DNA from: Desulfofundulus thermosubterraneus DSM 16057
GTDB lineage: Bacteria; Bacillota; Desulfotomaculia; Desulfotomaculales; Desulfovirgulaceae
Reading direction: 5' to 3'
DNA: 64,000 nt
Assembly: GCF_900142025.1 (NCBI RefSeq)
Contig: NZ_FQZM01000010.1
Span: 23,993 to 87,992 of the forward strand
Positions 33,362 to 42,870 of the stretch are shown here, piece by piece (the first letter of the stretch is position 1; each line of letters starts with the position of its first letter). Both the position numbers and the translations under genes were made by a program. The notes beneath the pieces were generated by a model, which saw nothing but the letters and a program-made list of their open reading frames with translations, was not told the DNA's origin and did no database searches.

Positions 33362-33950
33362 CCCCCTCCTTTTGGGCAGTGATGATCCACACAGGGTTTA
33401 AAGCATGCATCAGATGATAATGGCCCCGGGATACCGTGCGGGTTACGGAAACCTGCACCACCTCTTTTCCCCAGGGAGGGCCAAGCAAAGCGAGGGCCCG
33501 GGTTAGTGTTTCCAGGGTCAGGACGTTGATGACCAGTCTTGCCCCCGGAGTAAGCCTTTCCGCCAGCAACTGGACTATCTCCCCTAATTGGCCGCCCGAG
33601 CCGCCGATGAAGACCCGGTGGGGGGGCGGGAGCGGGAGCAGTGCTTCGGGGGCACGGCCTTCCACCACCTGGATGTTCTTCAGGTCAAAGCGACGCATGT
33701 TTTCCCGGATCAACTCCAGTGCCGCAGGTTTTTGCTCTACGGCATAAACGATGCCGTCACCGATCAGCCGGGCTGCTTCGATGGCAATGGAGCCGGTGCC
33801 ACTGCCAATATCCCAGACCACCTGGCCCGGTCCCAGCCGGGCCTTGGCCAGGGTGACGGCGCGAATTTCTTCCTTGGTCATGGGGATGCTCCCCCGGATA
33901 AACAGGTTATCGGGAATCCCCGGAGTCACATAGGGCCAGGCTTTTTTCAT
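33345..33950 (-). CDS. cbiT: Cobalt-precorrin-6B C15-methyltransferase (decarboxylating)
   Basis: 201 aa from the ATG at 33950 (a TTG is directly before it). The start TPGIPDNLFIRG...PMTKEEIR and the SAM motif VWDIGSGTGSIAIEAA are diagnostic of CbiT. It methylates C-15 and decarboxylates the C-12 acetate. It overlaps the end of cbiE by 44 bases; in other genomes the two are fused as CobL. Confidence 0.92.
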   Translation of the reverse strand: MKKAWPYVTPGIPDNLFIRGSIPMTKEEIRAVTLAKARLGPGQVVWDIGSGTGSIAIEAARLIGDGIVYAVEQKPAALELIRENMRRFDLKNIQVVEGRAPEALLPLPPPHRVFIGGSGGQLGEIVQLLAERLTPGARLVINVLTLETLTRALALLGPPWGKEVVQVSVTRTVSRGHYHLMHALNPVWIITAQKEGDEGVG

Positions 33951-34569
33951 CAATGATCACCATGACGCAATTATTTTGCCCGGAAAAGTCCCGGCGGGCC
34001 AGTTCACCGGGTGTGGTTTCCAGGATTTTCTCCTCTGGATAACCCAGGTTACAACAACAAAAAACTTTTCGATCAGCTATTTTTGCCTTCAAAAGCAGGC
34101 TGGCAATGTGGTTGGGTGCAGCTCCCGGGCCGGTGAGGAGGGCTACTTTCCCCTGGTTGCGCACCAGATTAACCAGGTCCTCGACGGGCCTTCCGTGAGC
34201 ACTCAAGATCAGCGCATCATGCCAGGGCATGGCCAGGCGAGCAAAGGCCAGTTGCACCGAACTGATTCCGGGGATGACCTCTAATTCCTCCGGGGTGAAA
34301 TACAGGCGCAGGTAATTCAAAATTCCGTACAGTCCAGGATCACCTGAAGCTAAAACGGCTATCCCTTCCTCCCGGTGTAAGCGGATGAAATCCACCATGG
34401 CCGCAAGATTATTTTTAATGACAAAAGTTTTCTGTTCCTCCCGAGCTAAATAGGACAGGTGGCGCTGGCCGCCTACCAGTACCCGGACGCTGGCCAAAGC
34501 CCTTTGAGCGGCAGGGGTGAGATAATCCAGGTTACCCGGTCCTACGCCAATCACCTTAATTCGCGGCAT
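33907..34569 (-). CDS. cbiE: Cobalt-precorrin-7 C5-methyltransferase
   Basis: 220 aa from the ATG at 34569 with GGAGGG upstream. It has IKVIGVGPGNLDYLTPAA, VLASGDPGLYGILNYL and the SSVQLAFARLAMPWHDA motif typical of CbiE. It overlaps cbiD by 19 bases upstream and cbiT downstream, so translation is coupled. Confidence 0.93.
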   Translation of the reverse strand: MPRIKVIGVGPGNLDYLTPAAQRALASVRVLVGGQRHLSYLAREEQKTFVIKNNLAAMVDFIRLHREEGIAVLASGDPGLYGILNYLRLYFTPEELEVIPGISSVQLAFARLAMPWHDALILSAHGRPVEDLVNLVRNQGKVALLTGPGAAPNHIASLLLKAKIADRKVFCCCNLGYPEEKILETTPGELARRDFSGQNNCVMVIIDEKSLALCDSGDSR

Positions 34570-35654
34570 CCCAGCGCCCTCCCGATTTCCCGTGCCTGAC
34601 AGTCCCAACCGAGGATTTTGCCATCCAGGGTCAAAAAGACTGTTCCCACCTTTAAGCGGTGGTGGACGTACTCCATGGCCCGCTGGCTGGCCCGGCAGGC
34701 CAGCTGGTGGTAAACAGACAGGAAATTGTGTTCCGCCAGCAACTCTACCACACTCTCAATGGTGCTGGCTTCCATAATGCGGGCGATGAGGTCCCTGTCT
34801 GCACCCATCAGGGCGGCGTGGCTGGCCAGAGTTTCCCGCCGGGCGTCGGCAACGCGGCTGTGGGTATGAAAAATGCCGGCGGCTACCTTTAAAAGCTTTC
34901 CGTGGTGCCCCCAAAGCAAAACGCTGGAAAAACCTTTTTCCACACAGCTTTCCAACATAAAACCCACGAAATTGCTCATCTCCACCACGGCTTCGGCCGG
35001 GAATCCGTATCCATCCACCGCTGCTCGGACTCCCAATCGTCCCGGGGTAAGAACCACCTGATCAAAGCCTGCTGCCCTAGCCATGTCCAAAAGGGGCAGC
35101 AGGGAATTCTTAAAAGCTTCCTCGGACATGGGCCGGACTATGCCTGTAGTTCCCAGTATGGATATGCCCCCTACAATTCCCAGACGGGGGTTCAGGGTGC
35201 GTTTGGCCACCAATTCCCCCCCGGGTACGCTGATCATTAGTTCCACTCCCCATTTGGGAGGGAGAACGCCGGCCACAGCCTCCTTAATCATTTGCCGGGG
35301 AACGGGGTTAATGGCCGGTTCGCCTACGGCCACAGCCAGTCCCGGTTTGGTTACCCGCCCTACCCCAGGTCCTCCGTACAGGCGAATTCCCTCTGGGGCG
35401 GGACGGGCCTCGACCACAACGGGCAGACCGTGAGTAACGTCGGGATCATCCCCTCCGTCTTTGATCACCACTGCCCTGGTGCCGCCGGGTATTGCCTCTA
35501 TCTGGTGAATGGGCACCGTTAAAGGCTGGCCCATAGGGTTGACTAAAGTGACGTGATCAGGTTTTCTACCGTGAAAAAGCAACTCCGTGGCAGCCTGGGC
35601 AGCCGCAGCGGCACAGGCTCCTGTCGTGATCCCGTTTCGTAAAGGCTTAGCCAC
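34551..35654 (-). CDS. cbiD: Cobalt-precorrin-5B C1-methyltransferase
   Basis: 367 aa from a GTG at 35654 (MAKPLRNGITTGACAAAAA) with AGGGGGGAA upstream. CbiD motifs include ITTGACAAAAAQAA, IKDGGDDPDVTHG, GTTGIVRPMS and LWGHHGKLLKVAAGIFHTHS. It is the first gene of the operon, 15 bases downstream of the riboswitch-controlled terminator. CbiD is specific to the anaerobic, early-cobalt route. Confidence 0.94.
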   Translation of the reverse strand: MAKPLRNGITTGACAAAAAQAATELLFHGRKPDHVTLVNPMGQPLTVPIHQIEAIPGGTRAVVIKDGGDDPDVTHGLPVVVEARPAPEGIRLYGGPGVGRVTKPGLAVAVGEPAINPVPRQMIKEAVAGVLPPKWGVELMISVPGGELVAKRTLNPRLGIVGGISILGTTGIVRPMSEEAFKNSLLPLLDMARAAGFDQVVLTPGRLGVRAAVDGYGFPAEAVVEMSNFVGFMLESCVEKGFSSVLLWGHHGKLLKVAAGIFHTHSRVADARRETLASHAALMGADRDLIARIMEASTIESVVELLAEHNFLSVYHQLACRASQRAMEYVHHRLKVGTVFLTLDGKILGWDCQAREIGRALGCRELR

Positions 35655-35668
35655 CTTGTTCCCCCCTG

Positions 35669-35702
35669 AAAAAAACACGCCCGGCAAAAGTAGGGGCGTG
35701 TG
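35669..35702 (-). terminator. Riboswitch-controlled intrinsic terminator before cbiD
   Basis: On the minus strand CACGCCC-CTACTTTTGCC-GGGCGTG is followed by seven T residues. It lies between the cobalamin aptamer and the cbiD ribosome site, the usual place for the expression platform. A second hairpin (CTATCTT...AAGATAG, 35719-35739) lies between the two and could be part of the switch. Confidence 0.88.
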
Positions 35703-35792
35703 GAAGTCTTTACGCCTGCTATCTTTCGCGCGAAGATAGAAAGGTCTGCCACTGGCTTTTTGCCCTTTGGTAAGGGACATGTTCCAGTGAAA

Positions 35793-36024
35793 GGGGCAGG
35801 CAGGTCTCCTGGCTTCCGGATCTTTGGATGCCCGCGCCTTCCCGGTCTAGCACTCACCAGTGACATCGGTTAAACCATGCCGTTACATTTTAGCTCGTCA
35901 GTGAGTGCAGGACCAGTGGCACCTTGCGGGTTCCTCCCCGGTTACAGTGGCGGGACCGCGCCGGCTTAAGCAGGATCCACCTGCTCCCCGGTCTTCCCTA
36001 TTATCCCCGTTGGGGACCTGCCCC
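35793..36024 (-). ncRNA. Cobalamin riboswitch (aptamer)
   Basis: The minus strand carries the conserved B12-element blocks in order: GCGCGGTCCCGCCACTGT, GGTGCCACTGG and, at the 3' end, AGCCAGGAGACCTGCC. Outer strands GGGGCAGGT (36016-36024) and ACCTGCCTGCCCC (35793-35805) close the structure. It lies upstream of cbiD and its terminator, so adenosylcobalamin should lower cbi transcription. The element begins only about 15 bases after the dnaC stop, so its promoter lies inside dnaC or transcription reads through. Confidence 0.93.
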
Positions 36025-36039
36025 GCACATATTTAGTTT

Positions 36040-36783
36040 TTAACCTTCCCGGAGCCTTTCCCTGCGCTGGACCATGCGAATGTCATCTTCAACCGGCAAC
36101 CGGTAAGGCCAGCACATCTGGCAAATGCGGGAAGTAGTTCTTTCTCCTAAATACTCGCCTAAATCTTCCAGGCTGATGTTGGTGGTAATGATTACGGGGA
36201 GACGGTGGTTGACGCGGTAATTTAAAATTGAATAAAGTTTATTTTTGGTCCATTCGGTGTAATTATGGGCTCCCAGATCGTCTAAAAACAATAGGGGCAC
36301 TTCCCTTGCCGCATCCAGGAGATCCTTTTCCGAATAATAATCTGCACCCTGGCGGTTCTGGTCATAAGTAGAACGCAGGCGATCCAGCAAGTCCGGTACA
36401 ACCACAAACAATAACAATACTTCGGTTTCCAACAGGGCGTTGGCTATGCAGGCGGCAAGGAATGTTTTTCCACTGCCCACGGGGCCGGTAATCAACAGAC
36501 CGTCGATATGCCGGTCGTTCCTAAAATTACGGACGAAGTCTTGCGCCGCCTGAAAGGTGCGCCGGGCCGACTCGTAATAAGTGATTTTGCGTTCGGGATC
36601 TACCCGCAATCGCGAATAATACTTGAAGTTAAATTTGTTAAAGGTGTGGTTACGCAACCCCTCCGGTAACCCTGCTTCTTTAAAACGGTTGGCCAGGGCC
36701 CTCTGCTTGTTACACGGGCAGGGAACGGCCACGTTGTTTTTGATCACCACACCCCGATCCTCACATACAGGACAGGCCTTCAC
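36040..36783 (-). CDS. dnaC: DnaC/DnaI-type helicase loader ATPase
   Basis: 247-aa AAA+ protein. A zinc-type N-terminus (C4, C7, C22, C24), Walker A GPVGSGKT (100-107), Walker B VPLLFLDDLGAH and sensor IITTNISLEDL match DnaC/DnaI loaders, which place the replicative helicase at forks and restart sites. It lies 19 bases downstream of a DnaD-family gene, the usual Firmicute primosome pair. Confidence 0.88.
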   Translation of the reverse strand: MKACPVCEDRGVVIKNNVAVPCPCNKQRALANRFKEAGLPEGLRNHTFNKFNFKYYSRLRVDPERKITYYESARRTFQAAQDFVRNFRNDRHIDGLLITGPVGSGKTFLAACIANALLETEVLLLFVVVPDLLDRLRSTYDQNRQGADYYSEKDLLDAAREVPLLFLDDLGAHNYTEWTKNKLYSILNYRVNHRLPVIITTNISLEDLGEYLGERTTSRICQMCWPYRLPVEDDIRMVQRRERLREG

Positions 36784-36802
36784 TGGCCAGCATCCTTTCC
36801 AA

Positions 36803-37579
36803 TTAACTGAGGTATAGCGTTTTTAAAAGTGCTTTCTTCCGTTCATCCACCTTTGAAGGGGGGTGTTTGCCTGAACGCCGTTTCTTAAATTTTGCGTCAT
36901 AGGCATTTATTTCTTCGACGGTACGCAGGTTGTTCTTTTTCCATTCTAGAATAATACTATCAATATACTTAAAATTATGCTTGCCCATCAGGACGGCCCG
37001 GCGTAAAGCTTCCAAAACCAGCGTGTGGTCCAGTTCCTCGGCCCACTGGCGGATTTGTTCGACCTCCATGGGAGAAACAGGTCGCCCGAATTCCTGTTCA
37101 AAGGCCCGAATGATCAGGGCAAAATCTTGCGCTCTTGTCTCTAAAGGCCTTTTTTCCAGCAGGCTACGGGTACGTTCAATTTCCTTGACCCTGATGCTGG
37201 CCCAGATCTCCGAGAGCTTTTCCAACAGCGGTTCAAAGTCAAATCCACTGAGGATTTGATCTTTACTTTCATCATAATACTGGGTTACGGCCAGAACTTC
37301 CTTTTCTATTAACCTGTTCAGGTTTTGTTGTACCCGGGTTACATCCTGGGCCGTGCACGCGGCCAAGGTGGAGGCGGAAGGAAACAGGTCCTTTTCTTCT
37401 ACCTGCAACCGGAGAAGCTGAATGAGAAGGATCATTTCTTCGTCGTTTATATCAAGGTGACGGTACAAGCGGAGTAAAAGATTCGGGATGGTGGTAGTGC
37501 CCTGGAGCAACAGGTCGGCACCAAAGGCAGCGGTAATGTTCCCCTCCCGGTATCTTTTCACCGTTCTGCCATTCATCAT
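36803..37579 (-). CDS. DnaD-domain primosome protein
   Basis: 258 aa. The N-terminal winged-helix half (FGADLLLQGTTTIPNLLLRLYRHLDINDEEMILLIQLLR) and the C-terminal DnaD-like domain (FEQEFGRPVSPMEVEQIRQW...YIDSIILEWKKNNL with the YxxxI motif) are both visible. It is a DNA-remodelling primosome component acting with DnaC. A lysine-rich tail follows. Confidence 0.88.
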   Translation of the reverse strand: MMNGRTVKRYREGNITAAFGADLLLQGTTTIPNLLLRLYRHLDINDEEMILLIQLLRLQVEEKDLFPSASTLAACTAQDVTRVQQNLNRLIEKEVLAVTQYYDESKDQILSGFDFEPLLEKLSEIWASIRVKEIERTRSLLEKRPLETRAQDFALIIRAFEQEFGRPVSPMEVEQIRQWAEELDHTLVLEALRRAVLMGKHNFKYIDSIILEWKKNNLRTVEEINAYDAKFKKRRSGKHPPSKVDERKKALLKTLYLS

Positions 37580-37646
37580 GCTCTTCCTCCCCCGCTAGTG
37601 AATATTTTATGGTAAGGGAGGAAGTTTGTCCAGGCAGAAAAAACCG

Positions 37647-38498
37647 TTAAAGAGGGCAAGGTTGACGAGAAGTAAATGTATACACCGCAAAGCCCATTTC
37701 TTCTAACATTAATACCGCCTGGTCTGTATGTGCTCCCAGATCAGAAAGCCGGTGGGCATCGGAGCCCACGGTGAATATTTTGATGCCACATTCCCGGGCC
37801 TGTAAGAGGATTTCCCGGTTGGGATGAAATTCAGTCAGTCCCCGCCGCAGACTGGAGGTATTCACTTCCAGACCCATATTTCGTCGTGCCATTTCCTTAA
37901 GAATCGGTTCGACCACTCCTTTATGGGCACTTCTTAGGGTTGTACTCAGGAGGCGTTCTCCGTGGCGTCGATAAAGATCCAGGTGGCCAATACAGTCAAA
38001 AAGGTTACTTTCCACGGCTTCCTTTAAGACTTGAAAGTATTCGCCACACACTTCTTCCGCAGTGTGGGAGGAGAAGTAGATCCGGCTTTCCTCCCAGGAT
38101 GATATGGATTGGTGTTCAAGGCAATGGACGGAACCCAGTACATAATCAAAGGGATAATTGTTTAAGATTTTTTCAATGGTTTTCTCACAGCCCCGTTCAA
38201 AGCCAACTTCTAGACCAGCCTTTATTTTCAGTTTCCGGTCATGCAATTGGCTACGGGCTTCCTCAATGTCCCGGAAATAATGATCAAGCCAGCCTAAATC
38301 CTCCATGGGGTGAAGCTTTCCATTTACCCGCACGAACCAGTCCAACCGGCGCCGTACCGGGTCCACTTCCAGGTGGGGGGTGAAACAGATCTCTCTCAAC
38401 CCCAGTTTCAGGGCCTGCTGGCAGTACTCCAGAATGCTGTAATCTTCGGCGTCTATAGAATAGCCGGGGTGGATGTGGTAGTCCAAAAGAAGTTTCAT
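37647..38498 (-). CDS. PHP-domain phosphoesterase, histidinol-phosphatase-like
   Basis: 283 aa from the ATG at 38498, whose A is the last base of the preceding TAA (TAATG coupling). The PHP metal-binding motifs are DYHIHPGYS (H8, H10), CFTPHLEVD, GSVHCLEH, IGHLDLYR and TVGSDAHR. It is of the HisK/HisJ phosphatase group, probably cleaving histidinol phosphate or a related phosphate ester. No his genes are nearby, so the assignment stays general. Confidence 0.82.
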   Translation of the reverse strand: MKLLLDYHIHPGYSIDAEDYSILEYCQQALKLGLREICFTPHLEVDPVRRRLDWFVRVNGKLHPMEDLGWLDHYFRDIEEARSQLHDRKLKIKAGLEVGFERGCEKTIEKILNNYPFDYVLGSVHCLEHQSISSWEESRIYFSSHTAEEVCGEYFQVLKEAVESNLFDCIGHLDLYRRHGERLLSTTLRSAHKGVVEPILKEMARRNMGLEVNTSSLRRGLTEFHPNREILLQARECGIKIFTVGSDAHRLSDLGAHTDQAVLMLEEMGFAVYTFTSRQPCPL

Positions 38499-39031
38499 TA
38501 AATGATCTCCGCTCCCAGAACCGTTTCCATTTGTTTTAACGCCCACCGGTGAGCTTCTTCATCGAAGCTGGCCACCCCTTTGGTATACACCACTGTCCGG
38601 TAGTCCCGGTTGCGCAGTTCTTCCACCGTATACAGGACGCAGATATTAGTACAAACCCCTACGACGTGGACTACAGCCGGATTGAGATCTTCCAGGATTT
38701 TGTTTAAATTAGTACGGAAAAAGCCACTGTAACGGGTTTTCGGCACCTTGATGGCAAAGGGGTATTCCTCCACCATTGAAGCAAGCTCATCGATGAGCCC
38801 TGCTCCCGGGGTGCCGTAAACGCAGTGGACGGGGAAACGGGAGAATTCCGGATCTTCGGGGTCATGGGCATCCATGACAAAGATTACCGGCTCCTTTTGG
38901 GCCATAAACTCTTTTACCTTTTCCACTACAAAGGGTACAATCTCCCTGCCTTTTTCGCCACAATTCAGGGCGCCGTCGGTGTCGATGAAATCCTTGAGCA
39001 TGTCTATGACTATTAAAACGTTGCGGGACAT
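38498..39031 (-). CDS. Isochorismatase-family cysteine hydrolase, nicotinamidase-like
   Basis: 177 aa. The triad is D10 (IVIDMLKDF), K98 and C131 (VCTNICV); zinc ligands D54, H56 and H69 (MDAHDPED, PVHC) fit nicotinamidase (PncA), which recycles nicotinamide to nicotinate. An adjacent role with the PHP gene, which it overlaps by one base, is not obvious. Confidence 0.82.
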   Translation of the reverse strand: MSRNVLIVIDMLKDFIDTDGALNCGEKGREIVPFVVEKVKEFMAQKEPVIFVMDAHDPEDPEFSRFPVHCVYGTPGAGLIDELASMVEEYPFAIKVPKTRYSGFFRTNLNKILEDLNPAVVHVVGVCTNICVLYTVEELRNRDYRTVVYTKGVASFDEEAHRWALKQMETVLGAEII

Positions 39032-39138
39032 AGGATCACTCCTTTTTCAAAAGACCATAATGATGATCCTTTTTAGCCAAGCCACAAAGCTAATAATATT
39101 TTAGCACATCTTAATAATCACCGGTAACTTTTTTAAAT

Positions 39139-39453
39139 TTAAACAACTTGGACGGCTGTTCCACTGGCGGTGACCATAAGCATGCCTTCCCGGATTACTT
39201 CATAATCAAGGTCAATACCGACCACCGCGTTGGCTCCTAAACGGCGGGCTTGGGTGGCCATTTCCTCCAGGGCAATCTGGCGGGCCTGGGAGAGTTTGGC
39301 CTCATAAGCGCCGGAACGCCCACCCACAATATCGGTAATGGTGGCAAACAGATCCCGGACTATGTTGGCACCCATAATTGCCTCTCCGGTTACGATGCCC
39401 AGGTAAGCTAAAATTTTTTTCCCTTCTACATTTGGAGTGGTGGTTAAAATCAT
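39139..39453 (-). CDS. YbjQ/UPF0145-family protein
   Basis: 104 aa from the ATG at 39453 with AGGAGG 7 bases upstream. It has the family start [11 protein letters not shown], then [21 protein letters not shown] and [14 protein letters not shown]. It forms small oligomers in known structures; its function (metal or stress-related binding) is not established. Confidence 0.85.
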   Translation of the reverse strand: MILTTTPNVEGKKILAYLGIVTGEAIMGANIVRDLFATITDIVGGRSGAYEAKLSQARQIALEEMATQARRLGANAVVGIDLDYEVIREGMLMVTASGTAVQVV

Positions 39454-40758
<1,305 letters not shown>

Positions 40759-40794
40759 ACTAGTATTTTCAGGCTTTTCCGGTGAAACAATAAA

Positions 40795-40829
40795 AACCCC
40801 CGCTCATTACGCGGGGGGTTAGTTTTCTC
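40795..40829. terminator. Bidirectional terminator between gapA and metF
   Basis: AACCCCCGC and GCGGGGGGTT pair around a 7-nt loop. The metF side (minus) exits into TTTTTATT, a strong rho-independent signal; the gapA side exits into TTAGTTTTCTC. Confidence 0.85.
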
Positions 40830-41753
40830 TTATTCCACTTTGGGCCGCGGGAAAAGACCGGACCGTTCCACGATTTCCGGCACCACTTCTTCCCAGGCAA
40901 TGGCCATGATGTGTACGCCGTGTACGCCGGGAATGTTGCGAATATGCTTGATTTGCTCGATGCAGATCTCAATTCCCTCTCGCTTGGGATCTTCCGCTTT
41001 TTTCAGCCTTTCCACGATATCATCGGGTACAATCATGCCCGAGACGCTGGTTTGCAGGTATTTTGCCGCCCGCCAGCTTTTTAGTGGGGTGACCCCGGCC
41101 AGGATGTGTACCCGTTCGTGAATGCCCCTCTCCCGGACCATTTCCATGAAGCGCTCAAAACGCTCCATATCAAAAATACATTGGGTCTGGATAAATTCCG
41201 CACCGGCCTCCACTTTTTTCTCCAGCCGGGCCACCCGGAACTCAAAGGGATCCGCAAAGGGGTTGGCCACCGCTCCAATGAAGAAGCGGGGCTCATGCTC
41301 TTTGATGGGTTCGCCGGAGAAGAACATCTTTTCATCCCGCATGCGGCGCATCAAGTAGATTAGTTGTATGGAGTCAACATCGTAGACGTTTTTAGCCGAG
41401 GGTTCATTGCCAAATTTCTGATGGTCGCCCGACAGGCAGAGCAGGTTCCGGACGCCCAGACTGTAGGCACCCAGCAGATCGCTTTGGATGGCAATGCGGT
41501 TTCTGTCCCGGCAGGTCATTTGCACAATTGGCTCCAGACCGCAATCAAGGATATGCACGGCAGAAGCAATGCTGGAGAGCCTTACGATAGCCGTTTGGCA
41601 ATCAGTAATGTTGGTTGCATCCACGTAGTCCTTCAACATGTGGGCATGGTGGCGGATGCCATGGGCGGACGCATGCTTGGGCGGCCCGATTTCCGCGGTC
41701 ACCGCAAAGTGGCCGCTGTCAAGGAGCTTTTGCAGTTTGCTTTCTGTTTTCAC
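40830..41753 (-). CDS. metF: Methylenetetrahydrofolate reductase
   Basis: 307-aa flavin TIM-barrel enzyme of the methyl branch. It has the N-terminal VTAEIGPPKHAS (catalytic Glu region), NITDCQTAIVRL, LLCLSGDHQKFG and QTQCIFDMERFERFM. It interconverts methylene- and methyl-THF. It overlaps metV by 4 bases. Last gene of the 22-kb run; the bidirectional terminator follows immediately. Confidence 0.93.
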   Translation of the reverse strand: MKTESKLQKLLDSGHFAVTAEIGPPKHASAHGIRHHAHMLKDYVDATNITDCQTAIVRLSSIASAVHILDCGLEPIVQMTCRDRNRIAIQSDLLGAYSLGVRNLLCLSGDHQKFGNEPSAKNVYDVDSIQLIYLMRRMRDEKMFFSGEPIKEHEPRFFIGAVANPFADPFEFRVARLEKKVEAGAEFIQTQCIFDMERFERFMEMVRERGIHERVHILAGVTPLKSWRAAKYLQTSVSGMIVPDDIVERLKKAEDPKREGIEICIEQIKHIRNIPGVHGVHIMAIAWEEVVPEIVERSGLFPRPKVE

Positions 41754-42421
41754 CCGATCATCACATCCTCCCTGATGGCTTTACGCGGCCCTCCGTCACG
41801 GGACTTGGACCAATCCTTGGGCGGCTGAATTTCAAGCAATTTGTCCAGCTTGCCCAGAGCTTTCATGCGGTCGTAGATCAGTTGCCACGCACAGTCCACA
41901 TCTTTGCTGATCTCACACTTGCCGTACTGGGAGCCGCCACAGGGACCGTTTAAGATGCTCTTGGAGCAGCGGATAATGGGGCAGATACCACCGGTGCGGT
42001 GGAGGATGCAGTCACCGCAAAGACCGCACCTTTCTTCCCACACGCCGTGGGCCGTGGAACCACCCACAAACATGGTGTTCTGGGCAGGTACCACCCACTT
42101 GTCATGAAACCGCTCGGCGAGGTACTGTACGCCCACTCCACAGGCAAGGGAAACTACGGCATCGACGTCTTTAACCAGATTTTCCAGGGTCTCAATGTAT
42201 TCCGGGTCGCACTGCCTGGTGGCGGTATAGGTAACTGTTTCCAGGGGGTTGCCCTGTAACCGGCGCATGATGCGCAGGGATGAAGCTAAAACTTCCGTTT
42301 CTTTCTCGCCCCCCGACAGGCAAACGGTAACACAACCGGCACAGCCAACCAGGAGGACCTTTTTGCAGTCAGCAATCATTGCGGCAATATCTTTAATTGG
42401 CTTTTGTTGTGCTATGATCAT
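41750..42421 (-). CDS. metV: MetV, zinc/iron-sulfur partner of MetF
   Basis: 223 aa of the MTHFR C-terminal type. It carries many cysteines: LVGCAGCVTVC near the N-terminus, then CGLCGDC, GICPIIRCSK and GPCGG. In Moorella MetV pairs with MetF and connects it to HdrA/MvhD; the same neighbours are found here. It overlaps mvhD by 4 bases and metF by 4 bases, so subunits are probably made in fixed ratio. Confidence 0.9.
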   Translation of the reverse strand: MIIAQQKPIKDIAAMIADCKKVLLVGCAGCVTVCLSGGEKETEVLASSLRIMRRLQGNPLETVTYTATRQCDPEYIETLENLVKDVDAVVSLACGVGVQYLAERFHDKWVVPAQNTMFVGGSTAHGVWEERCGLCGDCILHRTGGICPIIRCSKSILNGPCGGSQYGKCEISKDVDCAWQLIYDRMKALGKLDKLLEIQPPKDWSKSRDGGPRKAIREDVMIG

Positions 42422-42867
42422 GCTACGTCACCTTCTTTCTCCGTGGTCTCTGCACTTTGTTTTTTAAGGGGATTGGGGCCCAGGCGGCGGATACGTTCGG
42501 TCATCTCGTTGGCTATTTCCGCAAAACGGGGTCCCATGGCCGCCGAAAGGTTGTACATTTCCAGGCGTTCGCCACCCATTCCAATTTCATCGAGCAGTTT
42601 TTTAACCGCATTTACCCGCTTCTTGGCGCGATAGTTTCCTTTTTGGAAGTGACAGTCGCCTTCCATGCAGCCGGCAACAAACACGCCGTCGGCGCCATCT
42701 TCAAAGGCCTGCAGGAGCACCCGGTGATCGATAGTGCCCGAGCAGGGCATTTCGACAATGCGAATGTTTGGAGAATATTGCAATCGCATCGAACCTGCCA
42801 GGTCCGCTGCAGAATAGGCTCAGTAGTGGCAGCAAAAGGCTACGATTTTAGGCTCAAATTCCCCCAC
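42418..42867 (-). CDS. mvhD: MvhD-like [2Fe-2S] subunit linked to MetFV, selenoprotein (UGA at 42820-42822)
   Basis: 149 aa from a GTG at 42867. Starting only at the first ATG after the UGA (42789) would delete the conserved N-terminus. The upstream frame reads GEFEPKIVAFCCHY-UGA-AYSAADLAGS, matching [15 protein letters not shown] of the FlxD paralog, so the UGA replaces the second Cys of the CxxC-like motif (Sec16). The rest is normal MvhD (MPCSGTI, GCMEGDCHF with ordinary Cys). It should bridge HdrA and MetV. It starts 3 bases after the hdrA stop. Confidence 0.88.
42790..42806 (-). promoter_or_regulatory. Candidate bacterial SECIS hairpin in mvhD
   Basis: Thirteen nt after the UGA the mRNA can form CGGACCU-GGC-AGGUUCG, a 7-bp stem (one G-U pair) with a GGC loop, the same loop as in the hdrA element. 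Position and size match a bacterial SECIS. Confidence 0.55.
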
Positions 42868-42870
42868 TGG

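Noticed and set aside
42418..42789. MvhD starting at the ATG at 42789
   Set aside because: It would remove the conserved FCC..AYSAADLAG motif that lies in frame upstream across a UGA; a GTG at 42867 directly after hdrA fits better.
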